Source: Protopterus annectens (taxonomy: Eukaryota > Chordata > Ceratodontiformes > Protopteridae). Taken from it: 64,000 nt of DNA. Shown here piece after piece: positions 1 through 13,828 of the stretch (the stretch's first letter is position 1; each line of letters begins with the position of its first letter). The position numbers were made by a program, and so were the translations under genes. The notes beneath the pieces were generated by a model. That model worked only from the letters and a program-made list of their open reading frames with translations, did not search any database and had not been told where the DNA came from. The stretch lies in NCBI RefSeq assembly GCF_019279795.1, contig NC_056732.1, positions 176,422,825 to 176,486,824 of the forward strand, in the 5' to 3' direction.

Positions 1-1942
1 AGCCTATGAACTTGCCGTTGATAGAGCTGGCAGAGTGCACAATACTGAAGGACAGGGACTGCTGTCTCAAGATACTGCTTACTGCATGCTCAGTACCAGT
101 TAGCAGATACAGATGGGCCAGCTGCAGCTTATGTCATTTATCAGAAACTGGTACCAAAGACTATTAATGTGCCTTTGGGAGACGTATGTGAGCATGAACC
201 TAAATTGTTACTAATGCATGTACCAGAACTTGTAAATAACAAAGACGTTATATATAACAGAACTTGTAAATAACTAAGTCATTATATATACCAGAACTTG
301 TAAATAACAAAGACATTAGATATGACAGAACTTGTGAGTTTCAGTAGGCTGGAAAATTCATGTCACAACTGTAGTTGCTACTGGTGATAACATATCACCT
401 GTCATATCTGTGTCAGTCCCAGGTAGGGACTTCTCTGGGAGAAGAGATGGACTGTGACGGAATCTGGGTGTTGTGAGTTCATCTGTAGTCTTTTACAGGT
501 TGCAGAATTCCATGGACAAACTGAAGTTGCTAAGGATGGGTGCTTCATGTCAGCTGTCTCTCCTATTTTCTGCTGATTACCATAATGACATTACTGCAGA
601 TAGTCTTGTAGTCTGGTAATTTAGTGCTTCACGATGCACTGCAGGGTGAGCTCAGACTATGACTGAGCAGCGACCTGTGATGATAACAGTACTGATCAAA
701 TGGTAATTAGAGAGCTCTTTGTATTTTGTGCTTAAAACTGCCACACAGCATTAACCAAATGTAATAAATACATATTGGAAGAGAGGTTTAGTGTACTTGG
801 ATGGGGTTTCTGAAACAAAAAGGGTTAATCCCACAGTGGGTACTTCTGTGGGTTTACACCCCCTTCAGTGCACATATGGTTTTGTGCTCTGTGCTTCCCA
901 CATTGTACATCTTGCAGGTTTACCTGCTACAGAGAACAATTAGAGTATAGAATCTCCTCTCAAAGGCATTTTAAGGTCTCTTCTGCCCTCACTTTGAGAC
1001 TACAAACATACCTATAGCTGAGCTTACTCTAGTTCAATGATATTTACATTTTTATTTACATTTTTTTCACTTCTTTTCCTTTCTTAGCATCTCATTTAAC
1101 TTCATGCTGTGCTTCCACTTTGTACTATAAGTTTGATATTGGTAAGTTATCATTTTATTTTAAAGTTATGTACAGCCACACCCTCATTACTTCTAAGTGT
1201 TACTGCATATATAACAAATAGTATAGTCTTCTTGTGGTCTCTCATTAAATGGCCAATAACGGAGCTGTCTGGATTCTCAGCCAGGAGTATAGAAACTGTC
1301 TACTTCTTTCAGGCTAAAAGCAGGGATCCCTACAAAAGGGCTTTCCTTGCTCTCATCTACTGTCAGTCCTACCAGGGTGGCAAGCCCTTTTGTTTCTCAT
1401 AAAATATAGTCATTTTAATAAAACAAACTATGATGGCTATTCAAGAAATGTTGTATAGGAATGCTAATTGACTAAAGAGATATAAGATATTTCCATTTAC
1501 ATTCAAGGAAACCATTGCATGTAAATGGGAATGCTAACTTGACTTAAAAGATATAAAGTATTCAAATTTCTAAAATCCCAAAAGGCAAACATATTATGCT
1601 TCATGGAATTCATTTATCACATACTGAGCACAGGAAGTTATTTTGTCTAACTTTTAGTGAGGTAGTTATGTCTTTTCAACATGAAAGGTGTTTTAAACAT
1701 TCATATATAGGCAGAATAACTGTTTAAGAGGCTTGACGTCTGGTATTGAAGGCATCCATGAATAATTTAAAGGGTCTATGTTCAGTCATTGAAGAAAACA
1801 GTAATGAAACAGCTAATCTTCAGACACTAAACATTGAAAGGCAGTGTTCTCATACATGCATATCGTCATAAAAAAATAAATAAATAATAATTCACCGAAG
1901 TGTCAGTTGGCCATCAGCAGGATAGATCCGTATATTCTGCCA
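1..1942. other. Unassigned A+T-rich DNA
   Basis: Apart from the 34-bp tandem repeat at 224-337 I see no recognisable gene, transposon domain or RNA gene. The longest reading frame (97 codons near 1109-1402, plus strand) has no recognisable motif and lies in T-rich DNA, so I treat it as chance. Confidence 0.6.
224..337. repeat. 34-bp tandem repeat, about 3.3 copies
   Basis: Units begin with cagaacttgtaaataac at 224, 258 and 292, with a partial fourth at 326, giving an exact 34-base period. Copies differ by a few substitutions (for example aaagac against taagtc). Spacer-like diversity is absent, so this is a small minisatellite and not a CRISPR. Confidence 0.9.
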
Positions 1943-2212
1943 TGATTCCATAGTTATAAAATAAAGCAGTACATTAAAATTGTATTTGGCGCACACCGGT
2001 TCCTTCTTATATATGCTTCCACATCCCCCTAATGTGGGGGGCATAGCCCCCCACATCCCCGGTAACTATATATACCAACTCTGAGACTGCATTACAGTGG
2101 GGAAATAGTGTGATCTCAGAGTTGGTATACACAATTAGCAGGAGTGTGGGGGGCATAGGTGTGCACTGAATACTATTTTAATACACTATTTTATTTTATA
2201 ACTACGGAATCA
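1943..2212. mobile_element. Foldback MITE, type A
   Basis: The ends are imperfect inverted repeats: tgattccatagttataaa on the left against its complement ending ctacggaatca on the right, and the similarity continues inward through cactga/taaaat segments. The interior holds a perfect hairpin (atgtggggggc-ata-gccccccacat, about 2031-2055) and a second inverted pair around ccaactctgaga (near 2075 and 2130). The core words ccaactctgaga and acagtggggaaa recur in the MITEs at 14180, 14936 and 48326. No coding capacity, so non-autonomous. I could not identify a clear target-site duplication, so the superfamily is open. Confidence 0.75.
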
Positions 2213-2426
2213 CAGCAAATGTTTACTGAGCTATTTCCCTACTGCTGGCCAAGTGATTTTTTTATGATGATATCCACTGATTATTTATCTACTCCTGAAA
2301 AATGTACTGCTAATTTCTGCAAACAACTTGTGTGAAAGGGTGTCTTCCAAACCTCTGATGTGCCTTCCCATTTATTTGTATCTTTTTTTTTCTATCTGAC
2401 AAACTCTGTAAAAGAATCAGTAACGT
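2213..2426. other. Unassigned spacer
   Basis: Short A+T-rich DNA between the MITE and the RTE tail; nothing recognised. Confidence 0.5.
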
Positions 2427-3487
2427 TTTTCTTCTTCTTCTTCTTCTTTCGGCTGCTCCCGTTAGGGGTCGCCACAGCAGATCAACTGTTTCCATTTCTG
2501 CCTGTCCTCTGCATCTTGTTCTGTCACACCAACCACCTGCATGCCCTCTCTCACCACATCCATAAACCTTATCTTAGGCCTCCCTCTTTTCCTGTTACCT
2601 GGCAGCTTCATCCTTAGCATCTTTTTCCCAATATACTCTGCATCCCTCCTCAGCACATGTCCAAACCAGCATAATCTTGCCTCTCTGGCTTTGTCTCCAA
2701 ACCTTCCATCTTGGGCTGTCCCTCTAATATACTTATTCCTAATCCTGTCCATCCTCATCACACCCAGTGCAAATCTTAACATCTTCATCTCTGCCACATC
2801 AAGCTCTGACTCCTGCCTTTTTGTCAATACCACTGTCTCCAACCCATATAACATAGCTGGTCTCACTACCCTCTTGTAGACCTTCCCTTTCACTCTTACT
2901 GGTACTCGTCTGTGACAAATCACTCCTGACACTCTTCTCCACCCACTCCATCCTGCCTGTACTCTCTTCTTCACCTCTCTTCCACACTCACCATTACTCT
3001 GAACTGTTGATCCCAATTATTATAAGTACTTAAACTCATCCACCTTCACCACCTCTACTCCCTGCATCCTCACCATTCCTCTATTCTCCCTCTCATTCAC
3101 ACACATATATTCTGTCTTAGTCCTGCTGACCTTCATTCCTCTTCTCTCTAGAGCATATCTCCACCTCTCCAGGGTCTCCTCTACCTGTTCCCTACTCTCA
3201 CTACAGATCACAATGTCATCTGCAAATATCATAGTCCACGGGGACTCCTGTCTGATCTTGTCTGTCAACCTGTCCATCACCATTGCAAATAAGAATGGGC
3301 TTAGAGCTGATTCTTGATGTAATCCCACCTCCACCTTAAATGCATCCATCACTCCTACCGTAGACCTCACTGCTGTCACACTACCCTCGTACATATCCTG
3401 TACCAGTCTTACATACTTCTCTGCCACTCCCGACTTCCTCATACAATACCACAACTCCTCTCTAGCCACTCTGTCATATGCTTTCTT
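2427..3487 (-). pseudogene. RTE-type LINE, 5'-truncated (RTE-1)
   Basis: On the minus strand this encodes the C-terminal half of an RTE-clade non-LTR reverse transcriptase. It opens inside the RT domain (KAYDRV, near 3487) and continues through ELWYCMRKSGV, GLHQESALSPFLFAMVMDRL, the catalytic FADD (MIFADDIVI, about 3225) and DEFKYL. After two adjacent in-frame TAA codons near 3016 comes the typical thumb/C-terminal part (STVQSNGECGREVKKRV, MLYGLET, RIRNKYIRGTAQ, RKRGRPKIRFMDVV, ending WKQLICCGDP). The 3' end is the sequence gctgtggcgacccctaac, then gccgaaag, then a (GAA)n tail at 2430-2449, as expected for RTE-like elements that end in short repeats. 5' truncation is the usual outcome of target-primed reverse transcription. 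Dead: truncated and carrying stops, although the reading frame is otherwise well kept. Clade call is from motif memory. Confidence 0.9.
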
Positions 3488-6400
3488 TTATTACTAAGGA
3501 GTATTAATTATTGGTGCACATCTTTCACATATTACCAATAGTCTTAGCTGTTGATGCTATCCTGCCTTGCACTCTTAAGACAGTGTACCGTTATAGGAAT
3601 CCCATCTTTTAGCCTGGAAGAAGGAGACAGTTTTTATAATCCTGGATGAGAATCACACCATGGGTGATGACATGTTTACATAATGAGATTGTCTAAGGGT
3701 AGCACACAGAGACCTGAAAAGGATTAGACCTATCTAGCAAGGAGACATACAAATGCCCAGTTTTCTTTCTGACAGACTTGATTATCACTGTTGTATAGAT
3801 TTGTCAGTCTTCCAAACTAGGGTTATGATACAAATGATATTACACAGAAGTACTGAATTTGTGGTGTGAGTTATTAAACTTAACTATTTTAAATGAGCCT
3901 CAAGGCCAACAGGTCATTGATTATACGTTTTTGGCAGCCAAGGACCAGCACTACTATTACCAAGTTAAAGCATCCCCAAGTGAATCAAAGTATAAATAAT
4001 GCAATAAATGTATTATCATTATGTGCATTGTGTTTAATCAGATGGTGCAAAACACTTGACCATCCAGGAGGTGATGAAAATGTCAACAATACCTTTTTGA
4101 GCAACTCAGCCTGAAGAGCAAGCAGCTATTCTGGTGGCCCCAATAATATAGGATGAATTGATGATTGCTGTTATATATTCCCTAGTGGGCAAATCTCACA
4201 CTTCTAATGGATCACCTCTGATATTGTACATGTGTCTCACAAATTTGTTTTTTACTACTTTTTCTGAAAAGTGGTGAATGTGCAAATCATCAGCTAAACC
4301 ACAGAAAGATACTTGAATCTTCAGCATTCTATAAACAAAAAGGACCCTACAAACAAAGAAAGGACCCTACCATCCTTCCTCCCTGTCAAACAGTTTCACA
4401 CCTGAGAAGTGATTGTAATACAATTGCCTCGGTATTATTAACAAGACTGGTCCCATTCTTCATGTCTCTGCTTCATTTGGATCTGTGTGCCCTTGCTCTG
4501 GATAAAAAATAAGAAAAGCAAGAGATGTTGTTATTGCTTCAAGGACTTCTAACTCACATTTTCCATTATTATTACTGATATTATTGTTATTGTTATTATT
4601 ATTATCATCATCATCATCATCATTATGATTTTAACGTACAGAAGGCATCTGGCCTGTTCATATAGCTTTAATAATGGGCAGATTCAAGTTTCTCATATTT
4701 TTCATTCAGGTTGCAAATCAGTTTATATCAAGCCAGTTGAAACCAAGTTATAGCCAGTAGTGTGCTACTCCCCCACCCCCCCTTAGCCAGTGGTATTACA
4801 TAGGAATGTCCTCTTGTCCTGTTGTTCAATCTCTATCTTGAACCACTAGCCCACTGGATATAGCAGAGTGGCCTGGAGGCCACCCGGGTTGTTTCATCTG
4901 AAGTCAAAGTGTCTTTATTTGTGAATGGCTTGCTGATTTATTTAGGCAGTCCTCAACAGATTATCCCCCACTTTTTTGTGTGTTCTCAGAAGTAATAGGA
5001 AAAAACAAAAGCTGGGATGTAAGGAGAATAGCTGACCCCAGTGTAAGAGTAGCCAGCAGTCCAAGCGTCTTTGTTTGTTCCAAAATCACAGCAATTAGTT
5101 AAAACTTCAAGCATTCAGCAAGACTTAACAACAATCCATATCTTTGTAAGTAAATACTTAGTTTTCATAAAATAATAAAAGATAAAGTAGATTTGGTCAC
5201 TGACAAAACTTTCATCCACAAACTGGACATCATCGGATCACCTTTTTAACATACATTTAGTCAATTAAAGTCCATTCTTTCAAATTAGAAATTAGTTTCA
5301 GTTAGACTGGGATAAAATACCTAGACATAGATGTCAACGATTCCCTGCACGCTGCATTTAATACTTAAAACAGAGTTAAAGAAAATACATACTTCACATG
5401 CTCATCTCCACTTTTCTTACATAAATTCAAAAGGTGTGAACTATCTCTGTGTATTCTCCTCCTGTTCCTGCATGTGAACCAAGGAGCATATACAGCATAT
5501 GGCTTCCTATGCAGGCAAATTTGATGGATTCATGTGACAACACAACCATTATATTCACGGTCATCACAGCCAAAATAGCCATGTGCATATAACACTTAAG
5601 AAACACAAAATGAAACAAATATTTTGAAAAGAGTATTATTCTGCTCCAGTCCCCTCACACTCCCTTACTTAGATATACTGAGTCAGTGGTCATCATGGAG
5701 AAAGAGCAAACATCCCACAGTAAAAAAAAAATATTTTTGGAAACCTGCCTGAAGCATTCTGTTGCACTTATGCATAATATTCAAAGTGTACTTATGATTC
5801 AGTAAACAAGGAAGCAAAGCAACTTCCCACTACCTAACTTAACAAACCTCAATAGTCACCTAATACAGCATAAAACATTAAAAAATCCCATAAAACCCAC
5901 AATATCAGAGAGAAGAATATCATGTTAATGATGATAGTAATGCTTGGATAAAACTTCCATGAATAATATAGCTTGCAAAAACCTGCCATGCCCTCTGACC
6001 TGTCTGAGCTGGTGGCTGGCCTCACATATCTGCTTTTAAGTTTACCTATTCCAAAATTAAGGTGGCCTAATGCACCCCCCAAAAGATTAAATAAGATACT
6101 GTTAGACAGTGTAACGTAGAAATGTTTACTACTTGTTAAATCCTCCCAATTCAGCAATTTGGAAATTCAGTGAAATTACTCTTTTTCCCTAGTTTATCGC
6201 CTTCTCCATCAGGTTTTATGAATATAATTTTGATGTCATTTTGATGCTATCTGTATGCAGTGTTTCTAAAGTACTGTATTGCATTCTAGAAAATGTACAC
6301 CTCTTGACAGGCTCTCCTTGTTGCGTTCTGTTGTTACCACTAGAGATTTTCTGAACTTGAACCATAACAGGAGTTCTGACTATGTCTGGACAAGGGTATA

Positions 6401-9344
6401 AGGCTGTTATATCCACATGTTGCAGTGTCTTCAGCAGGAGAGGAAACTCCCTTTATTCCAGCTGTCTAAGTACCTACAAATGATAAGTTTTCATAGAAGA
6501 TACACAGGACTAATCAGTCGTACTATTAATAATATTCCCCATTATCATGATTATTTCATTCAGTCATTCTGTAGTACTTCATTGAATAAGACCTTTATAC
6601 CTAAAGTGCATAGGTTCCATACAGGTGAACATTACGGGTCCTTGTGCCCTCACCAAATGTATTTGGTATTTAAAGATAGGGCCTTCAACTCAATTCCAAT
6701 CAGTAGACTTAAATTACTCTCTGTCTTCTCACAAGGCCATAAAATAACCTTTGACTTCTAGTACTTTGGATGCAGTATCTTTAAAAGATCTTTTTATGCA
6801 CCTATTAAAATATACAAAAAGTTTTTGAGGATTCCAGTGCATAACTGTTATTACTTGGGTATACCTTAAAACATATATATATATATATATTCAGGAGCTG
6901 CCACCCTAGCCAGGAACTGCTTGCCTCCTTAAAAGCATTGATACAGGAGCTATGACTCTCCAGGATTACAATGGTCCAAGAGATATATTTATTATTATTG
7001 TAGGATGTGATAGTCTGGATTAAGCATGCAGGCAACCTGGTTACATTAATCATTTTGTCAGAGGAAAAACTTTAACTAAAGCATGGAATGTAATATTCTC
7101 TGATGCAGAGCAACTTTGTTGCTAAACATTCATTTCTTGCAGGATGTACCGTCCCCCTGGCTTTTCCCTCCCCCTTCCCATAGCTAACTGACTACTATAG
7201 TTATCCACATCAAATTCTAAGTACTTTCAGAATATTTTCTAGGTCTTTCACTTCCCAAAGTACAAGTGGCACGAGAACCCCATTTAGTCAGTGGGGTGGA
7301 GAGATCTTCCGCTAGTTGACAACATATGTACTTTCACATTTAAGCTTGTATAAATGGATGTCTGAAAATGATTGCTGTGGGTTTGAACTGTTGTAAGGAC
7401 TAGATCTTATCAGTTTGTCCCATTTTTTCACTACTGTTACTCTCAGATGGACTTAGTTTTTCTTTACCTGATAGTGTTGACAATTAGAAGTAGTTACATT
7501 GTTAAGACTGGTTTTGATGTATCTCTGTGTAGATTAGCACTCACATATAGCTCTAATGTTTGGGGTATTTAGTAGACTTGCATTGTACATAAAAATCGAT
7601 CCTGTAATGTTCACTAACTCCATTATATGTGAACGTATTTAACAATAGTAAACATGGACAGAATACATCTAAAAGAGCCAGGTCAAACATGTTCTTCAGT
7701 AATAAAAACTATAAAACATTTAATTTAACTCCAGCTCTATTATGATGCAATTTTTTTTATAAAATGTGCTTGGTGAAAAATATTGGTATAGTACCATAAT
7801 GCTTCCAGTGGCAACCTCTTGTTTGGCATAACCTGCATCTGTTCCTTATATTTGTAAAATTGTGTTTACTCTAAAAAGACACAAAATGGATTCAGGCTTG
7901 TAAGTTGTAGGACATTTGTGTGCAAGGACATTTGGTTGGGGACACAGATGAATTGCAATTCAGCGGCAGAGACACATAGCTGCGGCAAATGTATTACTGA
8001 CACAGATAAGCATGCAGTGCCATGCCTGCCACTCCAATCACAAGCTGCAGGGGATTATCCAGGGGCTTTAAGCCATCTAGGGAAAGCAGGCAGTATGGTA
8101 GGCACCTACACCTGGACACCTGTTAGTCATGTTAGTGGTAGAGAAACTGCAGTGTGCAACTGGCAGCTGAAGGTGTTACAAGTGTGGCCAACTGTAGTTT
8201 GCTCTGACCTTCTCACCATACTCCAGCAAGAACAAAAATTGATAAACGCCTGCTCAGGAAAATGCCTGTTAGTCTCTGTAGGAGACCCACTAATGTCTAG
8301 GCAGAACAACCTAAAAAGAAAATTCAAGAGTATAAATGTGAGTGCAGCAAAATGCAGGATTTCCTCAGTGCTATTGCACACTTCTAATAGTTGTAGCTGT
8401 ATAAACATCTAGTGTATACCAAGCACAGCACCCATCACCTTCCCATGTATGTTAATAAAGGCATTGTCCATTGCATATTGCATTTTCTCTGCTACTAATA
8501 TGATCAATGGGCATCCTGCTGTGGATGCCTGCCATACTGCCTACTGTTCCCAGGGTAATCAAGGGCCTTGAACATTGCCCCCCAGCAGGGAATTTGCCAC
8601 AACCATGTGTCTCTGCAGCTGAAATATAATTCAGCCTTGTCTCCTAAGCCACATCCTTCCAGAGCAAAGCTCCACAATCTTCAAGCTCAGCTCTGTCTCA
8701 AGGCAGAGACATATCTAGCTGTTAAATGCTCTATCTTGCTCCCCAGTATGGTGGCACCCACCTCCTCAAGTCAAGTAAATAAAAGTCTTCTCTTCCAAGT
8801 CAAGGAAAGAAAAAAAGGTCTTCCAAGGTGCTCAAAGCAGGTACTTATTTCAGAATACAGTTCTGATGGCAACATTTGGTGGTAAAGGAATGAGCAATAT
8901 ATTCATATTCGGTAATAGATAGTATCATACTAATAAGACATGCTAGGTCGCACAACACCTCCACCACACAGAAGAGTATGGCTGGTTGATTTGATGCTAA
9001 AGAGATCTCTTTTGATAAAAGCTGCCTTTTTAACAAGAGGTCTCTGCATGGTAGGTGATATAATGCTTCTGCAAATCAATCCTATACCTCAACAGACCCA
9101 TCAGATCCCACCAGTGTTCTAGCTTGTGCCCTTTCTGATGTAAGCAGAGGAGCTCAAGGTCAAATCATGGTTTACATCTCCTAACAGTAACATGGCAAAC
9201 ATGACTTAGGTGAAGAGAAACTAGTCTCAAGGACAATGACCTATTTAGTCCCCTACCAAAGCATTTAGAGACTCAACGCCATCTGTCTGGAAGGGGCTGA
9301 AGGATCATAGATGAAGAAAGTTCCTGGCTGATATCTGAATTATT
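3488..9344. other. Unassigned DNA, 5.9 kb
   Basis: No domain-bearing frame found on either strand. Contains an ATT/TCA microsatellite (4565-4626) and a short (AT)n tract (6872-6890). The longest frame (164 codons, plus strand, 7918-8412) has an open antisense frame over part of it and no family motif I recognise; I do not call it a gene. Old transposon fragments beyond recognition are likely but cannot be shown by eye. Confidence 0.5.
4565..4626. repeat. (ATT)n/(TCA)n microsatellite
   Basis: Run of attattattg/ttattattatt passing into a perfect tcatcatcatcatcat block; simple compound trinucleotide repeat. Confidence 0.85.
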
Positions 9345-9560
9345 TTTTTGCCAACACAGCACAAGGTCCACAGCAGCAGATATCGGACAGCAATGGATCG
9401 GTTCACTTAAAACGCACTTTATTCACAATAAAACAAGAAAAAATAGCAATTAATTAAGCGCTTTTGTCTATGTTTATTCAGAGACTTTTTCAAGATAACA
9501 GCACACTGTCAACAGTCACTTTTTAAATGTAAAAATCAACCCCTTAATTACTCTACACCA
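9345..9560 (-). mobile_element. Decayed PLE 3' terminus with relic hammerhead
   Basis: Read on the minus strand, 9449-9500 carries a pattern seen in the clear PLE termini of this window: an AGUCU/AGAC stem II pair, then AAAA in place of GAAA, then GCGCUUAA. The catalytic box is eroded to CUUGAAA (from CUGAUGA or CUGAAGA), so self-cleavage is not expected. The same GCGCTTAA block follows the hammerhead of the PLE at 31901-31950. No coding part of the element survives next to it. The call rests on this one aligned block. Confidence 0.45.
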
Positions 9561-9620
9561 GTAAAAATGCATTGTCAATTAAAAACTCATATATATTAAA
9601 CAGCTAAATACTTTTTAAAA

Positions 9621-9622
<2 letters not shown>

Positions 9623-9673
<51 letters not shown>
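9623..9673. repeat. (AT)n microsatellite
   Basis: About 25 uninterrupted TA units. Confidence 0.95.
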
Positions 9674-9683
<10 letters not shown>

Positions 9684-12600
9684 TATAAATAACACTTTGA
9701 TAGGTGAAACATATAATACATAATATAATACAATAAACTTCCACCATCTAAACATTTATCCATGTTTATCCATCCTGGCATGTTCTGTTGGTCTATTCAT
9801 TACCCCCTGGGTGACAGCTCTGCTGCACAGTATTTTTTTTCCTCATCCCTGGGAGCAAATGTTGAGCTACCAGGAGTGGCTCCATCATCCTGAAAAAAAA
9901 AACAAGATTTGTCCTAGCCCTAATTCCCTTCTTCAGCATGTAGACTTATCCTCACATCAGAGTGGGTAGGCAGTGAGGAGTGGCTTAAGTGTGTACATTA
10001 CCCCAGGCACACAGAGTGGGACTTCTACTTAGCTTGTCCTGCCCCTCCCAGTCCTGGTTTGCCCTTTGAGGAAAGGTCTCCACTAGTGCTCAACAAAAAA
10101 ATATCCACAAACTTCATCCCTCTGAAAAATATTTTTATTCTGTCACCTTCAGGATAAATATGTCTATCCTTCCTAGCTACAGTATCAAGCTCCTGAACAA
10201 CTAATTGGGTTTGGGTCACCTGGGCTGTAGTCAAGGCTTCAACCCTGTAGTTTACTGATGACGCTGATCTCACATGTTGCTACACTGAATGGTGGCTGAG
10301 ATTCAGAAAGAAGAGCCACCACCAGTAGTAAGCGTTAGAACATGTGCAAAACTGCTGGCAGTAGCCCCATCCAAGTCAGAAAAAGCCTCAGCAAAGATAC
10401 TACACAGTTAATAGAATCACCTCATTGGGCTGTCTCCGTGGGAATGGCCTACGCTAATTAGCCATGTAAAAATTACCCCCAAAACTTGTTTTCGGTGTCA
10501 TGTAAAAGGGCTCTAAAGAAATATGAAGAATGCCAGAAGCAAAACATTCCATATGTCCCAGCATGTCTAAAGCAGAAGCAGAAAAAAACATTTCTACTGA
10601 TGACAAGAAACATGACAAAAAAGAGGAATTCTGGGAACCTGACTCGAGTGCTGTTGAAGAGGACAGTGATGACAGCATGAGTGGCCTTAATCCAGGTGAC
10701 ACAAGCTCACTGTTAATTTTTTATTCATCAGAGGTATCTGGTAAATGAAAGACTAGATTTGAATTTGAAGGTCCTCTGCAGTAGGTGACTGAAACCTCAA
10801 CTTCCTAATGCCACATGCTGATCTAGGAAGGTGCACCTAGCCCTTGTTCTTCCCAGTCATTTTCATCTGCTCGTGCAGTACATGTTTTCAGTCATAAGTT
10901 ATATTGTTGGAAAGTTCCTGTAGTTAATGTTAAATGACATAAATCTTGAGCATGTTCCAATATTTGCCAGATTACCAACCTGGATTTGTATCAGTTACTG
11001 TCTTCATTGACTGGGAGAAACATTGATGCCACATGTTTCAGTCTTACAGCTGACCTTCTGCAGAAAAAGAAGAAAAGGCTGCAGTCTTGTATCTGTTCAT
11101 GGAAGGTGCTGACCTTGGGTGGCTGTCTTTGTAGTGATTTATAAGGAGAGTCCTATGCCTGACCTCAGAAGATAGAAGGTATGGGATTCAAAAACCAAGC
11201 ATCAGTCAAACCCTCATCTTACAAAGTGTAACCCTTTAATGCCAGTTTAACTGTTCTTACATTCAAAGTCCATTTTCAACAGAGACTAATAAATACATGC
11301 AGATATATACCAATTTTGATTGCCAATTTTATTTTTCATTGTATTATTCACTCATTTTTGCATACAGACTGAACTCTGTAAGAAAGTAAAGTAAATAAAA
11401 CTACTCAGTGAGTAGTTGGTTAGGCATTTCATTTGTCTTTCTTCTTTATGTGATGGGAGAAATTTCAGATATGAAGGCAATCTCTGCCACTTTAGACTGT
11501 ACAGCAGTGATGTCAGAAAACAGAAAGGACATAATTTGGAATCACAAATGGTGTTTACATAGACAATTGGTAGAAGAGGGCATTTTAAGTCAGAAACAAA
11601 AAGGCACTTCTTTACTGACAGTTTTATTTCTTTTTGGATTAACCAACCTCAGTGGGATAGGGAATGCGGAATGACAGTAGCATTTAAGAAGGGTTAGGCT
11701 GGAGAGAGTAGATGTTTAATGGATAGCCCCTCCCCATGATGGACTCACTAAGGGATACATGTCATAGCATTTCTATCTATTGGCTAAATTGCAAGAACAC
11801 ATATTTTTGTTTACGTTTTGTACAAACATTTACTGTTGTTTTGCAGATGAGTATTTCTTATTTTCTCCAAAACAGTTTATGCATTTAATTTCTGTGTATT
11901 ATTTCCCCTTGTCTCTTTTACTCAGTCCTTGGTAATCTGTAATATTTCATGGGGATTACCCTAAGGACTTGCCTGATTATCAACATAACACCAATTTATG
12001 TCAGGTGTTCTTGTTATGAGAAGCATAGAAAGCAGGGTAACGCAAACAAAATGCAAAGTTTAAAAACTTCACAGGATTACATAGAGCATCAATTACAACT
12101 GCATGGTTAAACTGTAAAAGTTTAAATCATAAAATGCAGCTCGTATCTGCTTACTGCTGTACAATTAGCAAGCATTACATTCATTGCAGACCTGCCCAGT
12201 CTCTGCTGTATCTGATTCCATCTACATGGCATTAATCTTGGCAGTTCGCTTACAGCCATATACAGTCTCTGCCATATTTGTATTAGCACAAGACAACTTT
12301 TGTGTGGAGTTAAAATTAGGAATCTGGTTATGCAAACTATGAAGGGGTGTGTCTAGTGTTCTGTTCATCTCATCTCCGTCAGAAGATTTTTAGTAGCAAC
12401 ACCAACCAATTAAAGTTGTAATGGCATTGTCTGCAGATAGACCTGGATTAGGAAGGGGCTTGGTGGGTGAAATGCAGGCAAATACTTTGCTGCCATCTTC
12501 CACCTTTCATAAAAATTCCACATGTAAGAAGTATTCGCCTTTTTACTGTGACACGTCAGTGAAGGCATGCTTGACACACAAGGAACAGGAATTCAAGTTT

Positions 12601-13180
12601 CATTTCTTAAAGCTACAATGCACACAAACATAAGCATTTTTACTTTACTCCATAATTGTGCCCTACCTTTTGCATTGTATAATTATAGCATCCTCTTTCT
12701 TATTTTGAGCCTGCATTAGAATTTTGTTTTGAAATATACAGCAAGAGTTTTACTTCTAGCATTAGTCATTACAGCCTTTCACTACTGTTCTTTCTGCAGT
12801 TAGACTTTGCACTGTTACACAAATGGAGAGCAGTGTCTACTAAAAAAATCACTGCAAATAATATGTAAATTTCTATTTATATCTGAAAGAAAAATCCATT
12901 TGCTCTAATTACAGGAGCTACCCAAAGACTACAGCTAGTATGTCAAGGGAAATAAAACATAAAAAGCTCCAAATATGAAGAATACTCCAAGGAGAGAGGA
13001 AAATACTTAAGTACATTCAGGTCCACCCCAAGCTGCCATGGCTGCTTGAATTCTTCTTACATTCATGCTTCCCTAAAACATAAAAAAGTGCATTCTGATA
13101 CTGCACCAGGATATGTTGCTTCTGCGCTTCATCTTACTGAAGATCATCAGATCACATGCCTCATGCAGCAAACAAACAAT
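9674..13180. other. Unassigned DNA, 3.5 kb
   Basis: No gene recognised. Two overlapping short frames near 10486-10748 (plus) encode a lysine- and acid-rich peptide (for example KKHDKKEEFWEPDSS, VEEDSDDS) that looks like low-complexity retroelement ORF1/Gag material, but no diagnostic motif supports a family, so I leave it unnamed. Confidence 0.5.
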
Positions 13181-13190
13181 AAGACATTAT

Positions 13191-13669
13191 GTGTCATCAT
13201 GTTATTGTGTAATAATATCACTCCAGGGATGGATCAAAACATGAGGTGAATAAATAACACATGACCCAGGGTTGTCTAACATTGTGCTTAAACAAGAGCT
13301 CTGTTCTAGTTGTTTTTTATGCACTTGATACAAACTCAGCGACTTTTTGGTGTAACATTACCCTGCATTGGTCAGTAACCAGCCACATATCTAATCTGCT
13401 TAGTAAAGACAGGCAGGAAGAAAACAAAAGTAAGTTTGTAGATGCAACATATTAATTACAATATGTGCAAAATATTAATTGTGATATGCACTAGTGAGTT
13501 ACTTGACTCAGTTTTCGAACTGCAACACTAATATAAAAATAAACTATGTTGTAGTATTCTGAAAGTGGCACATGCTATATCCCATTTCTATCATTGTTCA
13601 CTGTCTCTATGGCCATATCCTAAGTTTATTAAATCTAAATACCAAAACCACAGTTGAGGGAATCTGCAA
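13191..13669. other. Duplicated segment of unknown nature
   Basis: Present again at about 18020-18500. Contains a 64-codon frame (13261-13455, repeated at 18090-18284) with no recognisable motif. It is probably the outer part of the PLE terminus or pre-insertion host DNA; I cannot separate these. Confidence 0.5.
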
Positions 13670-13777
13670 GCTACGAACCTTGAAGTCAGACACTTGGTAA
13701 TAGAAAACAAAAAACAAGATGAACAGTCTAAAAACCAAATATTTATTATAATAGCTGAGCACATATACAACTTAAAA

Positions 13778-13828
13778 TTACATGTGCTTTCATCCCAAAC
13801 ACCATCAGGACTTCCTCAGAACAATTAA
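13778..13828 (-). ncRNA. Degenerate hammerhead in PLE terminus, unit 1
   Basis: On the minus strand: CUGAGGA box (tcctcag, 13813-13819), a stem II closed by AGUCC with GGGAU, and a GAAA box just before GCACAUG. The canonical CUGAUGA carries U-to-G, and stem III is not well formed, so activity is doubtful. Placement downstream of the PLE endonuclease is where hammerheads sit in known PLE terminal repeats. Confidence 0.55.

Noticed and set aside
224..337. CRISPR-like regular repeats
   Set aside because: Units abut with no spacers, and the surrounding DNA is vertebrate-type; it is a minisatellite.
2360..2617. Plus-strand frames across 2360-2879
   Set aside because: Antisense shadows of the RTE-1 RT on the minus strand.
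7918..8412. 164-codon frame as a host gene
   Set aside because: No recognisable domain, no splice context I can support, and a 93-codon frame open on the other strand over the same DNA.
10486..10748. Acidic/lysine-rich overlapping frames as a retroelement Gag
   Set aside because: Composition is suggestive, but no zinc knuckle, coiled coil or neighbouring RT supports it.
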